DNA of 59,542 nt, from the NCBI RefSeq assembly GCF_001691565.1, contig NZ_MAYO01000002.1:1-59542 (forward strand), written 5' to 3'. Shown here piece after piece: positions 1 through 9,072 of this stretch (the stretch's first letter is position 1; every line of letters begins with the position of its first letter). This DNA comes from Microbacterium oleivorans (GTDB lineage: Bacteria; Actinomycetota; Actinomycetes; Actinomycetales; Microbacteriaceae). The notes below the pieces were generated by a model. That model was not told where the DNA came from and ran no database searches. It was given only the letters and a program-made list of their open reading frames with translations. The translations under genes were made by a program, and so were the position numbers.

Positions 1-92
1 CGCCCGGTTACATTCCGAACCCGGAAGCTAAGCCTCACAGCGCCGATGGTACTGCAGGGGGGACCCTGTGGGAGAGTAGGACACCGCCGGAC
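1..92 (+). rRNA. rrf: 5S ribosomal RNA, 3' portion
   Basis: The window opens inside a 5S rRNA. The stretch shows the typical bacterial 3' half: CCGAACCCGGAAGCTAAG near the start, GCCGATGGTACTGC in the middle and GGGAGAGTAGGACACCGCCG near the end. The 5' end lies outside the window, so 16S and 23S are presumably just upstream. The exact 3' end is placed by eye. A strong terminator follows at once. Confidence 0.93.
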
Positions 93-103
93 TTCTTTCG
101 ATC

Positions 104-135
104 GAAAGCCCCGACCAATGCTGGTCGGGGCTTTC
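104..135 (+). terminator. rRNA operon terminator
   Basis: A perfect 14-bp inverted repeat (104-117 and 122-135) with a 4-base loop lies 11 bases after the 5S rRNA. The distal arm ends in CTTTC and T-containing sequence follows. It is placed to end transcription of the rRNA operon. Confidence 0.9.
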
Positions 136-220
136 GTCGTTAACGCTCACTTTTCCTTCCGGACACGGCTTCTCTTCGATAAGCTGGTCGGCTCCGCTCT
201 CGGAGCGGAAGGACCACCTC

Positions 221-1909
221 GTGTCGCACATCGACGTCCAGAACGTCTCGCTATCCCTGCCCGACGGGCGCCCACTTCTCGCTGACGTCACCTTTCGTGT
301 GCCGTCAGGCAAGACCACGGCCGTGGTCGGTCGGAACGGTGCCGGTAAGACGACGCTCCTCCGCGTCGTTCGGGGCGACGTGTCTCCTCATCAGGGTGTC
401 GTCACGATCGACGGCGCGCTCGGGGTCATGGACCAGTTCATCGGGCACGGAGCCGAAGGCAGCACCGTGCACGATCTTCTGATCACCGTGGCGCCGACCC
501 GCATCGCGCAGGCAGCCCGCGAGCTCGAAGACGCCGAGAACGCGGTCATCCTGGACGACACCCTCGATGCGCAGATGCGGTACGCCGGCGCAATCGCCGA
601 CTACGCGGATGCCGGGGGATACGAGTACGAGACCGTATGGGACACGTGCACGATCGCGGCGCTCGGCATCCCGTTCGAGCGTGCGAGATATCGGGATCTC
701 GCGACCCTGTCGGGTGGCGAGCAGAAGCGTCTGGCGCTCGAAGCGCTGCTTCGCGGGACCGATGAGGTACTGCTCCTCGACGAGCCCGACAACTACCTCG
801 ACGTACCCGGCAAACGCTGGCTCGAGGAGCGTCTTCGCGAGACGCCGAAGACCGTGCTCCTCATCTCGCACGACCGGGAACTGCTCGCGCGCGCGGCGGA
901 TCGGATCGTCACGCTCGAAGCCGGACCGGCGGGGAGCACGGCGTGGGTGCACGGGGGTGGATTCGGGGGCTATCACCGCGCACGCGAGGAACGGATGTCT
1001 CGACTCGACGAGCTGCGGCGGCGGTGGGACGAACAGCACGACGCCCTCAAGAAGTTCGTGGCGGACATGAAGGTGAAAGCCGCAGCCAGCGACGAGTTCG
1101 CCTCGCGCTACCGCGCCGCTCAGACGCGCTTGCGGCGGTTCGAGGACGCCGGCCCGCCCGAGGCGCGACCGATCGAGCAGCGCCTGGATCTGAGATTGCG
1201 CGGTGCCCGCACCGGCAAGCGTGCCGTCGTCGCCGAGTCGTTGGAGCTGAGTGGTCTCATGCGTCCGTTCGACCTGGAGGTGTGGTTCGGGGATCGAGTG
1301 GCAGTCCTCGGCTCCAACGGCTCGGGGAAGTCGCACTTCCTGCGGCTGCTCGCCGCCGGTGGCACGGACCCCGACGCCCGGTTGGGTCACGTCACGGACG
1401 CGGGCGCGTCGCTCGAGCGCGTCGAGCACGCGGGGCGCGTCAGTCTCGGCGCTCGTGTCGTGCCCGGCTGGTTCGCGCAGACGCATCAGCATCCCGAGTA
1501 CGCGGGGCGCTCTCTGCTCGACATCCTGCACCGCGGTGACGGCGACAGGAGCGGGATGCCGCGGGACGCAGCCAGCTCCGCCCTCGACCGGTACGGACTC
1601 GTCGCGCAGGCGGAGCAGGCGTTCGACCGGCTGTCCGGGGGGCAGCAGGCGCGGTTCCAGATCCTCCTGCTCGAGCTCTCGGGCGCAACCCTGCTGCTGC
1701 TCGACGAGCCGACGGACAACCTCGACCTGGTGTCGGCGGAAGCACTGGAAGGCGCTCTCGCGTCATTCGAGGGAACCGTCCTCGCCGTCACGCACGATCG
1801 CTGGTTCGCCCGTTCGTTCGACCGCTTCGTGGTGTTCGGCTCGGAGGGGGAGGTGTACGAGTCGCACGAGCCGGTCTGGGACGAACGACGCGTGAGCCGG
1901 GCCCGCTGA
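221..1909 (+). CDS. ABC-F family ATP-binding protein
   Basis: A soluble 562-residue protein with two fused ABC nucleotide-binding domains and no membrane segments, which is the ABC-F layout (ribosome-associated translation factors and antibiotic-resistance proteins). Domain 1 has Walker A GRNGAGK at 37-43, signature LSGGE at 163-167 and Walker B DEPDNYLD from 187. Domain 2 has Walker A GSNGSGK at 364-370, signature LSGGQ from 471 and DEPTDNLD from 495. The charged helical stretch between them (about 250-310) matches the inter-domain linker that reaches into the ribosome in this family. The GTG start is preceded by GGAAGGA at a suitable distance. Whether it is a housekeeping EttA-like factor or a resistance protein cannot be decided from motifs. 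Confidence 0.9.
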   Translation: MSHIDVQNVSLSLPDGRPLLADVTFRVPSGKTTAVVGRNGAGKTTLLRVVRGDVSPHQGVVTIDGALGVMDQFIGHGAEGSTVHDLLITVAPTRIAQAARELEDAENAVILDDTLDAQMRYAGAIADYADAGGYEYETVWDTCTIAALGIPFERARYRDLATLSGGEQKRLALEALLRGTDEVLLLDEPDNYLDVPGKRWLEERLRETPKTVLLISHDRELLARAADRIVTLEAGPAGSTAWVHGGGFGGYHRAREERMSRLDELRRRWDEQHDALKKFVADMKVKAAASDEFASRYRAAQTRLRRFEDAGPPEARPIEQRLDLRLRGARTGKRAVVAESLELSGLMRPFDLEVWFGDRVAVLGSNGSGKSHFLRLLAAGGTDPDARLGHVTDAGASLERVEHAGRVSLGARVVPGWFAQTHQHPEYAGRSLLDILHRGDGDRSGMPRDAASSALDRYGLVAQAEQAFDRLSGGQQARFQILLLELSGATLLLLDEPTDNLDLVSAEALEGALASFEGTVLAVTHDRWFARSFDRFVVFGSEGEVYESHEPVWDERRVSRAR

Positions 1910-1938
1910 CGGCGGGGGCGGCGGAGAGGGCTCGACGG

Positions 1939-1944
1939 TAGGCT
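1939..1944 (+). promoter_or_regulatory. -10 box for guaB3-like gene (leaderless)
   Basis: TAGGCT ends 6 bases before the GTG at 1951, so transcription would begin at or next to the start codon. This supports the GTG at 1951. The ATG at 1957, preceded by GGGAGG, would need a longer transcript. Confidence 0.55.
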
Positions 1945-1950
1945 GGGAGG

Positions 1951-3078
1951 GTGACCATGGAAATCGAGCTCGGCCGCGCCAAGCGTGCGCGTCGCGCGTA
2001 TGCCTTCGACGACATCGCCGTGGTGCCTTCGCGCCGCACACGCAACCCCGAGGACGTCTCGACCTCGTGGTCGATCGACGCGTACAGCTTCGGCATCCCC
2101 GTGCTCGGCGCTCCGATGGACTCGGTCATGAGCCCGCGGACGGCCATCATGCTCGGCCAGCTCGGCGGACTGGGCGTCCTGGACCTCGAAGGTCTGTGGA
2201 CCCGCTACGACGACCCCGAGCCGCTGCTCGCCGAGATCGCGGCGCTTCCGGCCGACGGGGCGACGCGGCGCATGCAGGAGCTCTACTCGGCGCCGATCAA
2301 GCCCGAGCTCGTCCGCGACCGGCTCGCGGAGATCCGAGCAGCCGGCGTCACCGTGGCCGGAGCACTCACGCCCCAGCGCACGCAGGAGCTCTACGAGACC
2401 GTCGTCGCGGCCGGGGTGGACCTCTTCGTCATCCGCGGCACGACGGTGTCGGCAGAGCACGTCTCGAGCGTCGACGAGCCCCTCAACCTCAAGAAGTTCA
2501 TCTACGATCTCGACGTCCCCGTCATCGTCGGCGGCGCCGCGACCTACACCGCGGCGCTGCACCTCATGCGCACCGGTGCCGCGGGCGTCCTCGTGGGCTT
2601 CGGCGGAGGCGCGGCATCCACCACCCGTGCGACGCTCGGTCTGCACGCGCCGATGGCCACCGCGGTCGCCGACGTCGCCGGTGCGCGCCGCGACTACCTC
2701 GACGAGTCCGGCGGGCGCTACGTGCACGTCATCGCCGACGGCGGAGTGGGCACTTCGGGTGACATCGTGAAGGCGCTGGCCATGGGCGCGGATGCCGTCA
2801 TGCTCGGTGTGGCCCTCGCCCGGGCCACGGATGCTCCGGGTCGTGGCTTCCATTGGGGGCCCGAAGCGCATCACGCGAAGCTCCCGCGCGGTCGTCGTGT
2901 CGAGGTAGGACAGGTCTCCTCCCTCGAGGAGGTGCTCTACGGGCCGGCGCCCGTCGCGGACGGCACCGCCAACCTCATCGGTGCGCTTCGCAAGTCCATG
3001 GCGACCACCGGGTACTCGGACCTCAAGGAGTTCCAGCGCGTGGAGGTCGTCGTGGCGCCCTACGCGTCGTCCCACTGA
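1951..3078 (+). CDS. guaB3: GuaB3-type IMP dehydrogenase family protein
   Basis: A 375-residue TIM-barrel protein of the IMPDH/GMP reductase superfamily that lacks the CBS insert of full IMPDH. APMDSVMSP near residue 53 and the phosphate-binding motif IADGGVGTSGD near 265 are conserved. In the loop that normally reads GPGSICTTR, this protein reads GGGAASTTR (about 218-226), so the catalytic cysteine position (223) holds serine. It heads a block with SURF1, DUF3817 and guaA, an order familiar from actinobacterial GuaB3 genes. It is annotated as IMPDH-related; the altered loop makes ordinary IMPDH chemistry doubtful. The stop codon overlaps the SURF1 start (TGATG), suggesting coupled translation. 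Confidence 0.88.
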   Translation: MTMEIELGRAKRARRAYAFDDIAVVPSRRTRNPEDVSTSWSIDAYSFGIPVLGAPMDSVMSPRTAIMLGQLGGLGVLDLEGLWTRYDDPEPLLAEIAALPADGATRRMQELYSAPIKPELVRDRLAEIRAAGVTVAGALTPQRTQELYETVVAAGVDLFVIRGTTVSAEHVSSVDEPLNLKKFIYDLDVPVIVGGAATYTAALHLMRTGAAGVLVGFGGGAASTTRATLGLHAPMATAVADVAGARRDYLDESGGRYVHVIADGGVGTSGDIVKALAMGADAVMLGVALARATDAPGRGFHWGPEAHHAKLPRGRRVEVGQVSSLEEVLYGPAPVADGTANLIGALRKSMATTGYSDLKEFQRVEVVVAPYASSH

Positions 3079-3941
3079 TGACCAGCAGCCCAGCCGTCGA
3101 CGACCTTCCCGAGGTCTTCCCGCCCACGCTGCGGGAAGTCATGGTCCGCCCGTTCTGGATCGGGATGCTGGGGCTCGCCCTGCTCGTCGCCGGGATCTTC
3201 GCGTGGCTCGGGCAATGGCAGCTGGGCAACGCGATCGATACCGATCCGCCGCCGGCGGGCATGACCGAGCAGGTCCGGCCCCTGGGTGATGTCGTCGAGC
3301 CCGGTGCCCCGCTCGCGGAGCCGTTGGTCGGTCAGCGCGTGGAGGTCAGCGGATCGTTCGTGGCGGGCGACTTCCGAGTCGTCACCTCGCGCTTCGACGA
3401 CGGGGAGCCCGGCTACTGGGTTGCGGGACAGTTCCGCGTCGACCCGTCGACGGCGGGAACCGAGGGGCCGACATCCCTCGCGGTCGCCGTCGGCTTCACG
3501 TCGGACCGGGCCGCGGCCGACGCAGCGGTCACGGCTCTCAACGCCGCGCCGCCTCAGGGCGTCGACCTCACCGGACGACTCATCTCCGACGAGGGAGCGA
3601 AGGAACCACCGCGCGGTGGCGACCCCTTCGAGGTCAGCGCCATGTCGCCGGCCGCGCTCCTGTCCCAGTGGAGCGACACCGACCAGCTCGATGTCTACCG
3701 TCCCTACCTCGTGTCAGCCGAGGCGTTCGGGGGGCTTCGCGGCATCCACTCGCCCGCACCGACCGAGCTGTCCTCGGTGAACTGGCTCAACATCTTCTAC
3801 GCCATCGAATGGGCGGTCTTCGCGGGCTTCGCGTTCTACATGTGGTACCGCCTCGCCCGCGACGCGTGGGAGAAGGAAGTCGAGGCGCTGGCAGGGGACG
3901 ACGACCTCGACGGCGCCGAGCAGCCCTCGGCGCGCCCGTAG
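3078..3941 (+). CDS. SURF1 family cytochrome oxidase biogenesis protein
   Basis: A 287-residue membrane protein with the SURF1 layout: a first membrane segment at about 24-45 (IGMLGLALLVAGIFAWLGQW), a long extracytoplasmic domain, and a second segment near 235-258 (WLNIFYAIEWAVFAGFAFYMWYR, written here only as a region). The WLGQWQL sequence after the first helix is the family hallmark. SURF1 proteins assist assembly of the haem a3/CuB site of aa3-type cytochrome c oxidase. The ATG at 3078 overlaps the stop of the upstream gene, so it is probably translated from the guaB3 message. Its stop codon is also the first three bases of the -10 box for the next gene. Confidence 0.88.
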   Translation: MTSSPAVDDLPEVFPPTLREVMVRPFWIGMLGLALLVAGIFAWLGQWQLGNAIDTDPPPAGMTEQVRPLGDVVEPGAPLAEPLVGQRVEVSGSFVAGDFRVVTSRFDDGEPGYWVAGQFRVDPSTAGTEGPTSLAVAVGFTSDRAAADAAVTALNAAPPQGVDLTGRLISDEGAKEPPRGGDPFEVSAMSPAALLSQWSDTDQLDVYRPYLVSAEAFGGLRGIHSPAPTELSSVNWLNIFYAIEWAVFAGFAFYMWYRLARDAWEKEVEALAGDDDLDGAEQPSARP

Positions 3942-3944
3942 ACT
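3939..3944 (+). promoter_or_regulatory. -10 box for DUF3817 gene (leaderless)
   Basis: TAGACT begins on the SURF1 stop codon and ends 7 bases before ATG 3952. The DUF3817-guaA pair may therefore have its own leaderless transcript in addition to read-through from guaB3. Confidence 0.5.
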
Positions 3945-3951
3945 GGGAACC

Positions 3952-4470
3952 ATGCCCGTTCAGCCCAAACTCGCCTCTTTCCCGGCGATCCGCGGCGCCC
4001 TGAAGTTCTACCAGATCGCATCGATCATCACCGGTGTGGGCCTGCTCCTGCTGGTCACCGAGATGATCCTCAAGTACACCCCCCTGCACGTCGAACTCTT
4101 CGCCGGCGGCTCCGGAGGGCTTTTCTGGTTCGCCACCACGATCCCGAGCCCCGACTGCCAGTGGTTCTCCCTGTTCGTCCCCGGTAGCAGCACGTGCGAC
4201 ATCGCGTCGACGGGCGACGGGGTGAACATCTCCCTCGCGATCCTCATCGTGCACGGCTGGTTCTACGTCGTGTACCTCTTCGCATGCTTCCGCGTCTGGA
4301 GCCTCATGCGATGGGGCTTCCCGCGCTTCATCGTCCTCGCGCTCGGCGGCATCGTCCCCCTCCTGTCCTTCTTCATGGAAGCGAAGGTCGCTCGCGAAGT
4401 CAGGGAGTACCTGGCCTCGCGGGAAGCCGCGGCATCCACCCCCCTCGAAACCCCCACGGAGACCCGGTGA
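3952..4470 (+). CDS. DUF3817 domain membrane protein
   Basis: A 172-residue protein with three clear membrane helices: about 20-40, 95-115 and 125-142. Cys-containing extracytoplasmic sequence lies between the first two (PDCQWF, SSTCD). This fits the DUF3817 integral membrane family found next to SURF1 or guaA in actinobacteria; its role is unknown. The C-terminal 25 residues are Ala/Thr/Pro-rich and probably cytoplasmic and disordered. Its last four bases overlap the guaA start (GTGA), so translation of the two is likely coupled. Confidence 0.82.
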   Translation: MPVQPKLASFPAIRGALKFYQIASIITGVGLLLLVTEMILKYTPLHVELFAGGSGGLFWFATTIPSPDCQWFSLFVPGSSTCDIASTGDGVNISLAILIVHGWFYVVYLFACFRVWSLMRWGFPRFIVLALGGIVPLLSFFMEAKVAREVREYLASREAAASTPLETPTETR

Positions 4471-6047
4471 CAGAGCAGACCGAAACCTCCCAGCGCCCCG
4501 TCCTGGTCGTCGACTTCGGTGCCCAGTACGCGCAGCTGATCGCCCGCCGCGTGCGCGAGGCCGGCGTGTACAGCGAGCTGGTACCGCACACCGCGACGGC
4601 AGCGGAGATCGCCGAGAAGAACCCGGTCGGAATCATCCTCTCGGGTGGTCCCTCGTCCGTGTACGAGGAGGGCGCCCCCCAGCTCGACGCCGGCGTCTTC
4701 GACCTCGGCGTTCCGACTCTCGGCATCTGCTACGGCTTCCAGGTCATGGCCAAGACGCTCGGCGGCGAGGTCGCGAACACCGGCCTCCGCGAATACGGCG
4801 CGACGGATGCCACGATCGTCACCGACAGCGTCCTGCTCGAGGGGCAGCCGGTCGACCAGAACGTCTGGATGAGCCACGGCGACCAGGTCAGCGCGGCCCC
4901 GGCCGGATTCGAGGTCCTGGCGCGCACAGCAGCCACCCCGGTCGCCGCCTTCGCAGACGATGTCCGGAAGTTCTACGGCGTGCAGTGGCATCCCGAGGTC
5001 AAGCACTCCGACCACGGTCAGCGCGTGCTCGAGAACTTCCTGCACAAGGCGGCGGGCCTTCCGGCTGACTGGAACAGCGACAACGTGATCGCGGAGCAGG
5101 TCGAGAAGATCCGCGCCCAGGTCGGCCGCGGCCGTGTGATCTCCGCTCTCTCCGGGGGAGTCGACTCCGCTGTCTCGACCGCGCTCGTCCACAAGGCCGT
5201 CGGCGACCAGCTCACGGCGGTCTTCATCGACCACGGTCTGCTCCGCAAGGGTGAGCGCGAGCAGGTCGAGAACGACTACGTCGCCTCCACCGGCGTCCGC
5301 CTCATCACGGTCGACGCACGCGAGACCTTCCTGAACGCCCTCGCCGGCATCAGCGACCCGGAGCAGAAGCGCAAGATCATCGGACGCGAGTTCATCCGCG
5401 CTTTCGAGAAGGTGCAGTCCGACCTCATCGCGGAGGCTGCGGCCGACGGCGATCCGATCGGGTTCCTTGTGCAGGGCACTCTGTACCCCGACGTCGTCGA
5501 GTCCGGCGGCGGCGCCGGGACGGCGAACATCAAGAGCCACCACAACGTCGGCGGTCTTCCGGAGGACCTGCAGTTCGAGCTCGTCGAGCCGCTCCGCACG
5601 CTCTTCAAGGACGAGGTCCGGGCGATCGGTCGCGAGCTCGGCCTGCCCGAGGCCATCGTCGGTCGGCAGCCCTTTCCGGGGCCGGGCCTCGGCATCCGCA
5701 TCGTGGGTGAGGTCACCGCTGACCGCCTCGAGATCCTGCGTGACGCCGATGCCATCGCCCGTGCCGAGCTGACCAAGGCGGGCCTCGACAGCGAGATCTG
5801 GCAGTGCCCCGTGGTGCTGCTCGCGGATGTGCGATCGGTCGGTGTCCAGGGCGACGGCCGTACCTACGGGCACCCCATCGTCCTCCGCCCCGTCTCGAGC
5901 GAAGACGCGATGACGGCGGACTGGACCCGTCTGCCGTACGACGTGCTCTCCAAGATCAGCAACCGCATCACCAACGAGGTGCGCGAGGTCAACCGGGTCG
6001 TTCTCGACGTGACGTCGAAGCCCCCCGGGACCATCGAGTGGGAGTGA
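4467..6047 (+). CDS. guaA: GMP synthase (glutamine-hydrolysing)
   Basis: A 526-residue two-domain enzyme that converts XMP to GMP using glutamine and ATP, the last step of GMP synthesis. The N-terminal class I glutamine amidotransferase domain (about 10-200) has the oxyanion region [10 protein letters not shown], the nucleophile elbow LGICYGFQ and the His/Glu pair in QWHPEV. The ATP pyrophosphatase domain follows with the SGGVDS P-loop (about 230), and the C-terminal dimerisation domain ends in KPPGTIEWE, the usual GuaA terminus. The GTG start is chosen from the GTGA overlap with the upstream gene; a longer frame reading upstream is not used. Length matches the family. Confidence 0.97.
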   Translation: MTEQTETSQRPVLVVDFGAQYAQLIARRVREAGVYSELVPHTATAAEIAEKNPVGIILSGGPSSVYEEGAPQLDAGVFDLGVPTLGICYGFQVMAKTLGGEVANTGLREYGATDATIVTDSVLLEGQPVDQNVWMSHGDQVSAAPAGFEVLARTAATPVAAFADDVRKFYGVQWHPEVKHSDHGQRVLENFLHKAAGLPADWNSDNVIAEQVEKIRAQVGRGRVISALSGGVDSAVSTALVHKAVGDQLTAVFIDHGLLRKGEREQVENDYVASTGVRLITVDARETFLNALAGISDPEQKRKIIGREFIRAFEKVQSDLIAEAAADGDPIGFLVQGTLYPDVVESGGGAGTANIKSHHNVGGLPEDLQFELVEPLRTLFKDEVRAIGRELGLPEAIVGRQPFPGPGLGIRIVGEVTADRLEILRDADAIARAELTKAGLDSEIWQCPVVLLADVRSVGVQGDGRTYGHPIVLRPVSSEDAMTADWTRLPYDVLSKISNRITNEVREVNRVVLDVTSKPPGTIEWE

Positions 6048-6049
6048 GT

Positions 6050-6068
6050 CGCGGGGGACACCCCCGTG
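6050..6068 (+). terminator. Possible terminator after guaA
   Basis: A G-run and C-run hairpin (6050-6057 with 6061-6068, one G-T pair, 3-base loop) starts two bases after the guaA stop. No T-run follows, so its efficiency is uncertain. Confidence 0.45.
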
Positions 6069-6171
6069 GCCATGCATTCCGCCTCCTCTTGACAGAGGAC
6101 ACGCCGCGCCGCCAGAGTGAGCGCGGGACCCAGCCCCTTTCTGCACCACCGTCTGAGGAGGGGGTGAGGCG

Positions 6172-7764
6172 TTGATCGAGCGTTCGCGAACGCAGCCGTA
6201 CGCGCAGTTCGTGCTGGCCGCGGCCAGCCTGATCGTGGTGCTCATCCTGGGCACCATCGACAGCGAGCGCATCACCCCGCTGCTCCTCGCCGGCTTCGGC
6301 GTCATCGTCCTGAACACTGCAGTGATGACCGCCGTGTGGCTCGTGCAACCGACGCGACGCACCGAGTGGCTCGCAGCGATCCCCCTGCTGGAGATCGTGG
6401 CGTGTGTTCCCGTGAGGGATGCCGGGGTGGACGTTCTGCCTTCCGCGTCGATGCTCATCATCTTCCCCCTGGGGTGGCTCGCGTTCGCCTTCCCGCCCAT
6501 CACGGCGGCGGCCGGGGTCCTGCTCACCGCGCTCGGTCCGCTCGTGCAGATCTTCGGAAGCGGCGGTTTCCGCGACCTCGGCGATGTCATGGCCGTAGCC
6601 GCGCTGCCGGTCCTGTCCGCCCTCTTCGCGGTGACGGTCGGCCTCATCTCGCGAGACCTCGCTCGGATGCGAGCGCGGATGCAGAGCGTGTCGGACGACC
6701 TCGATCAGGCGCTCCGCCTGTCTGACCGGGACGCTGCCATGCTGCGTGCCACGCTCGATGCGACCGACAACGCCGTCGCCGTCTTCGATCGCGACGGGCG
6801 TCCCATCCTCCTGAACGCCGTCGCTGCGGAGATCAGCGGTCGATCCGGGATCGACGAGGTGGACCGAGATGGGTTCGCCTCCCTCATCTGGCGGGCGGAC
6901 CCGTCCATGTCGTCGGAGGCCACGTCCGCCGACTTCGTCGAGCGCGTGCGCTCGGGCGACTTCGCGGCGCCCCGCACGGTCGAGTTCGGCGGAGATCCGC
7001 GCCGCGTGATGCAGGTGATCGTGCGGCCCGTGGTCGCCGGAGGCGACGAGGTCGGCATCGTCATCGTCGGGCAGGACGTCACAGACCTCGTGAGCGCCGT
7101 CGAGGTCCGCGATCGTTTCCTGAGCACGGTCGGCCATGAGTTCCGCACACCGCTGACCGTGATCCTCGGCCACACCGACATCGCCCTCATGCACGGCTCC
7201 GCCGAGGCGGAGCGGTGGGAGGCTGTCGAGCGCTCCGCCGAGCGGCTGCTCCGCCTCGTCGAACGTCTCATCGCCGCGGGACAGACCACGCGCGACGTCG
7301 AGGCCCGCTCGGGAGCCTCGCACGTCGGACCCGTCGTGAAGCACGCCGTGACGGAGGTCGCCGGCCGTGCCAAGGAAAGAGGGATCGGCATCCGGATCGG
7401 GGCGATGCCGGAGCGCGCTGCGCGCATCGCCGTGCGCGACCTCGCGTCGATCCTCGAAGAGCTTCTGCGCAACGCGGTCGAATTCACGCCCGTCGGGCGC
7501 GGTGACGTCGAGGTCTCGGCGCAGGAGGACGGCCGCGACATCGTCGTCACGATCGCAGATCAGGGCGTCGGCATGACAGAGCAGGAGCGGGTCCTCGCAT
7601 TCGAGCGCTTCTACCGGGCGCCGTACGCGCACGATGCGGCGATCCCGGGCACGGGGATCGGGCTCTCGAACGCCGCGTCCCTGGCGGAGGCGTACGGCGC
7701 GAGCGTGACCCTCGAGCCCAACACGCCGCGCGGCACCGTCGCGGTCCTCCGGCTCCCGTCCTGA
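6172..7764 (+). CDS. Sensor histidine kinase with PAS-like domain, no adjacent regulator
   Basis: A 530-residue membrane histidine kinase. Residues 1-160 hold about five hydrophobic segments, 180-300 form a PAS-like sensor region (LDATDNAVAVFDRDGRPILLN), and a HisKA box follows with the phospho-acceptor H322 in VGHEFRTPL. The HATPase domain has an N box (ELLRNAVEF) and G boxes (DQGVGM, GTGIGLS). The TTG start is chosen because GAGGAGGGGG sits 8-10 bases upstream. No response-regulator gene is adjacent: guaA is upstream and the Bax-inhibitor gene is convergent downstream. The signal is unknown. Confidence 0.88.
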   Translation: MIERSRTQPYAQFVLAAASLIVVLILGTIDSERITPLLLAGFGVIVLNTAVMTAVWLVQPTRRTEWLAAIPLLEIVACVPVRDAGVDVLPSASMLIIFPLGWLAFAFPPITAAAGVLLTALGPLVQIFGSGGFRDLGDVMAVAALPVLSALFAVTVGLISRDLARMRARMQSVSDDLDQALRLSDRDAAMLRATLDATDNAVAVFDRDGRPILLNAVAAEISGRSGIDEVDRDGFASLIWRADPSMSSEATSADFVERVRSGDFAAPRTVEFGGDPRRVMQVIVRPVVAGGDEVGIVIVGQDVTDLVSAVEVRDRFLSTVGHEFRTPLTVILGHTDIALMHGSAEAERWEAVERSAERLLRLVERLIAAGQTTRDVEARSGASHVGPVVKHAVTEVAGRAKERGIGIRIGAMPERAARIAVRDLASILEELLRNAVEFTPVGRGDVEVSAQEDGRDIVVTIADQGVGMTEQERVLAFERFYRAPYAHDAAIPGTGIGLSNAASLAEAYGASVTLEPNTPRGTVAVLRLPS

Positions 7765-7867
7765 GACACGCGCGCGCCGCGGGCGCGGCGCGCGTCGCGG
7801 GCGCGGCGGGCGTCGCCGAGCTGTGCGTCGCTGCGACGGCGGCGCGCGCGCGGAGCCGCGGCACGGT

Positions 7868-7938
7868 CGCGAGACTGCACGCGTGCGTCGAGACCGCGGC
7901 GCGGGGCGGCGGTCTCGCGCCCCACGTGCAGTCTCGCG
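7868..7938. repeat. Nested intergenic palindrome (REP-like)
   Basis: An outer perfect 14-bp inverted repeat (CGCGAGACTGCACG at 7868-7881, complement at 7925-7938) encloses an inner perfect 9-bp inverted repeat (CGAGACCGC at 7889-7897, complement at 7909-7917). It lies in the 247-bp gap between two convergent genes, in a very GC-rich context. The layout resembles REP-type mobile palindromes. I see no second copy in this window. Confidence 0.6.
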
Positions 7939-7962
7939 GAGAGGGGGTGCGCGCCGGAACGA

Positions 7963-7994
7963 CGAAGGCCGCCCGGTCGCCCGGACGGCCTTCG
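7963..7994. terminator. Bidirectional terminator between convergent genes
   Basis: CGAAGGCCG at 7963-7971 pairs with 7986-7994, and an inner CCGG/CCGG pair extends the stem. It lies 17 bases beyond the stop of the Bax-inhibitor gene and serves either strand. Confidence 0.7.
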
Positions 7995-8011
7995 CGTGAG
8001 CGGAGCTGCGG

Positions 8012-8908
8012 TCAGTCGCTGCCTCGCAGGATCGCGATCATGCGGAGGATCTCGACGTAGAGCCAGACCACGGTGACCATGATGCCGAAGGCGCCGACCC
8101 ACCCGAACTGACGGGGAGCGCCGTTGCGGGCGCCCTGCTGCACGAGGTCGAAGTCCTGCACGAGCGAGTACGCCGCCATCAGGACGACGACGATACCGAT
8201 GACGAGGCCGAGCGGGATGCCGAAGATCTCCGCGCTGTAGAGGCCGAAGCGCCCGTCGATGACGCCGGTCCACATGAGCACCAGGTTCACCAGACCGAAC
8301 ACCAGGTATCCGCCGAGGGCGATCATGAAGATCTTGTTGGCGCGCTTGCTGACGCGCACCTTGCCGTTGGCGAACAGTGCCAGAGTGACGCCGACGACCG
8401 ACAGGGTCGCGATGGTCGCCTGGATGACGATGCCGCTCCACTGCACCTCGAAGAAGGCGGAGATGCCACCGACGAAGAGGCCCTCGGCTGCGGCGTAGGC
8501 CCAGATGAGGGCCGGACGGACCTTCTTGCGCGACGTGAAGGTGATCACGAGAGCGAGAACGAAACCGACGAGGGCGCCGATGATCCACGGCATGATCGTG
8601 AGCCCGGCGGGACGGGTCGCGTCGAGCGTGCCGCCGAGGGTCCAGAACCAGCCCACGAGGGCGGTGACGAGAAGGATGCCGAACAGGCCGGCCGTCTTGA
8701 GGACGGTGTCCTCGACCGTCATGCGACCGGTGTCGGCGGACGACGCGGTCGGCGCCGCGTACATCCCTTCGAGCTGGGCGTTGGACGCCACGTCGGCGGC
8801 CTGGTGCGAGGCTGCCGCGTAGTTCGTCTGGGCTGCCGGGGGAGTCAGGCCGGGGCGCTGCTCCTGGAAGACCGGATTGTTGAAGGCAAAATTGCCGGAC
8901 GCTGCCAT
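8012..8908 (-). CDS. Bax inhibitor-1/YccA family membrane protein
   Basis: A 298-residue protein with a Pro/Ala/Gln-rich cytoplasmic N-terminus (about 75 residues) followed by seven hydrophobic helices. This matches the BI-1/YccA (TMBIM) fold, whose members act as pH-sensitive calcium leak channels or membrane-stress proteins. The C-terminal region (FDLVQQGARNGAPRQFGWVGAFG...) carries the conserved Asp pair area of the family. Start choice: ATG 8908 is used because GGAG lies 11 bases upstream. The GTG at 8920 abuts the same GGAG and has no spacing. The gene is monocistronic, with the GDPD gene divergent. Confidence 0.87.
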   Translation of the reverse strand: MAASGNFAFNNPVFQEQRPGLTPPAAQTNYAAASHQAADVASNAQLEGMYAAPTASSADTGRMTVEDTVLKTAGLFGILLVTALVGWFWTLGGTLDATRPAGLTIMPWIIGALVGFVLALVITFTSRKKVRPALIWAYAAAEGLFVGGISAFFEVQWSGIVIQATIATLSVVGVTLALFANGKVRVSKRANKIFMIALGGYLVFGLVNLVLMWTGVIDGRFGLYSAEIFGIPLGLVIGIVVVLMAAYSLVQDFDLVQQGARNGAPRQFGWVGAFGIMVTVVWLYVEILRMIAILRGSD

Positions 8909-9060
8909 TGTGTGTCTCACTCCAAAAGTCGACTCACAGCGCTGTGCTGTCGATCCAGCGTATCGGACGGGGAATCCGCGGGTGGGGACGGCCGCTGTGA
9001 GACGACTATGAGGGTGCTACGGCGCCGCGCATTCGAGGATTCCCGGGCCGACCCGGTGGT

Positions 9061-9066
9061 TAGCCT
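9061..9066 (+). promoter_or_regulatory. -10 box for GDPD gene (leaderless)
   Basis: TAGCCT ends exactly 6 bases before ATG 9073. There is no Shine-Dalgarno sequence. Confidence 0.5.
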
Positions 9067-9072
9067 GGGCGC

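Noticed and set aside
4194..4466. N-terminal extension of GMP synthase upstream of 4467
   Set aside because: It overlaps the DUF3817 gene in another frame, lacks family similarity, and the GTGA overlap provides a natural start.
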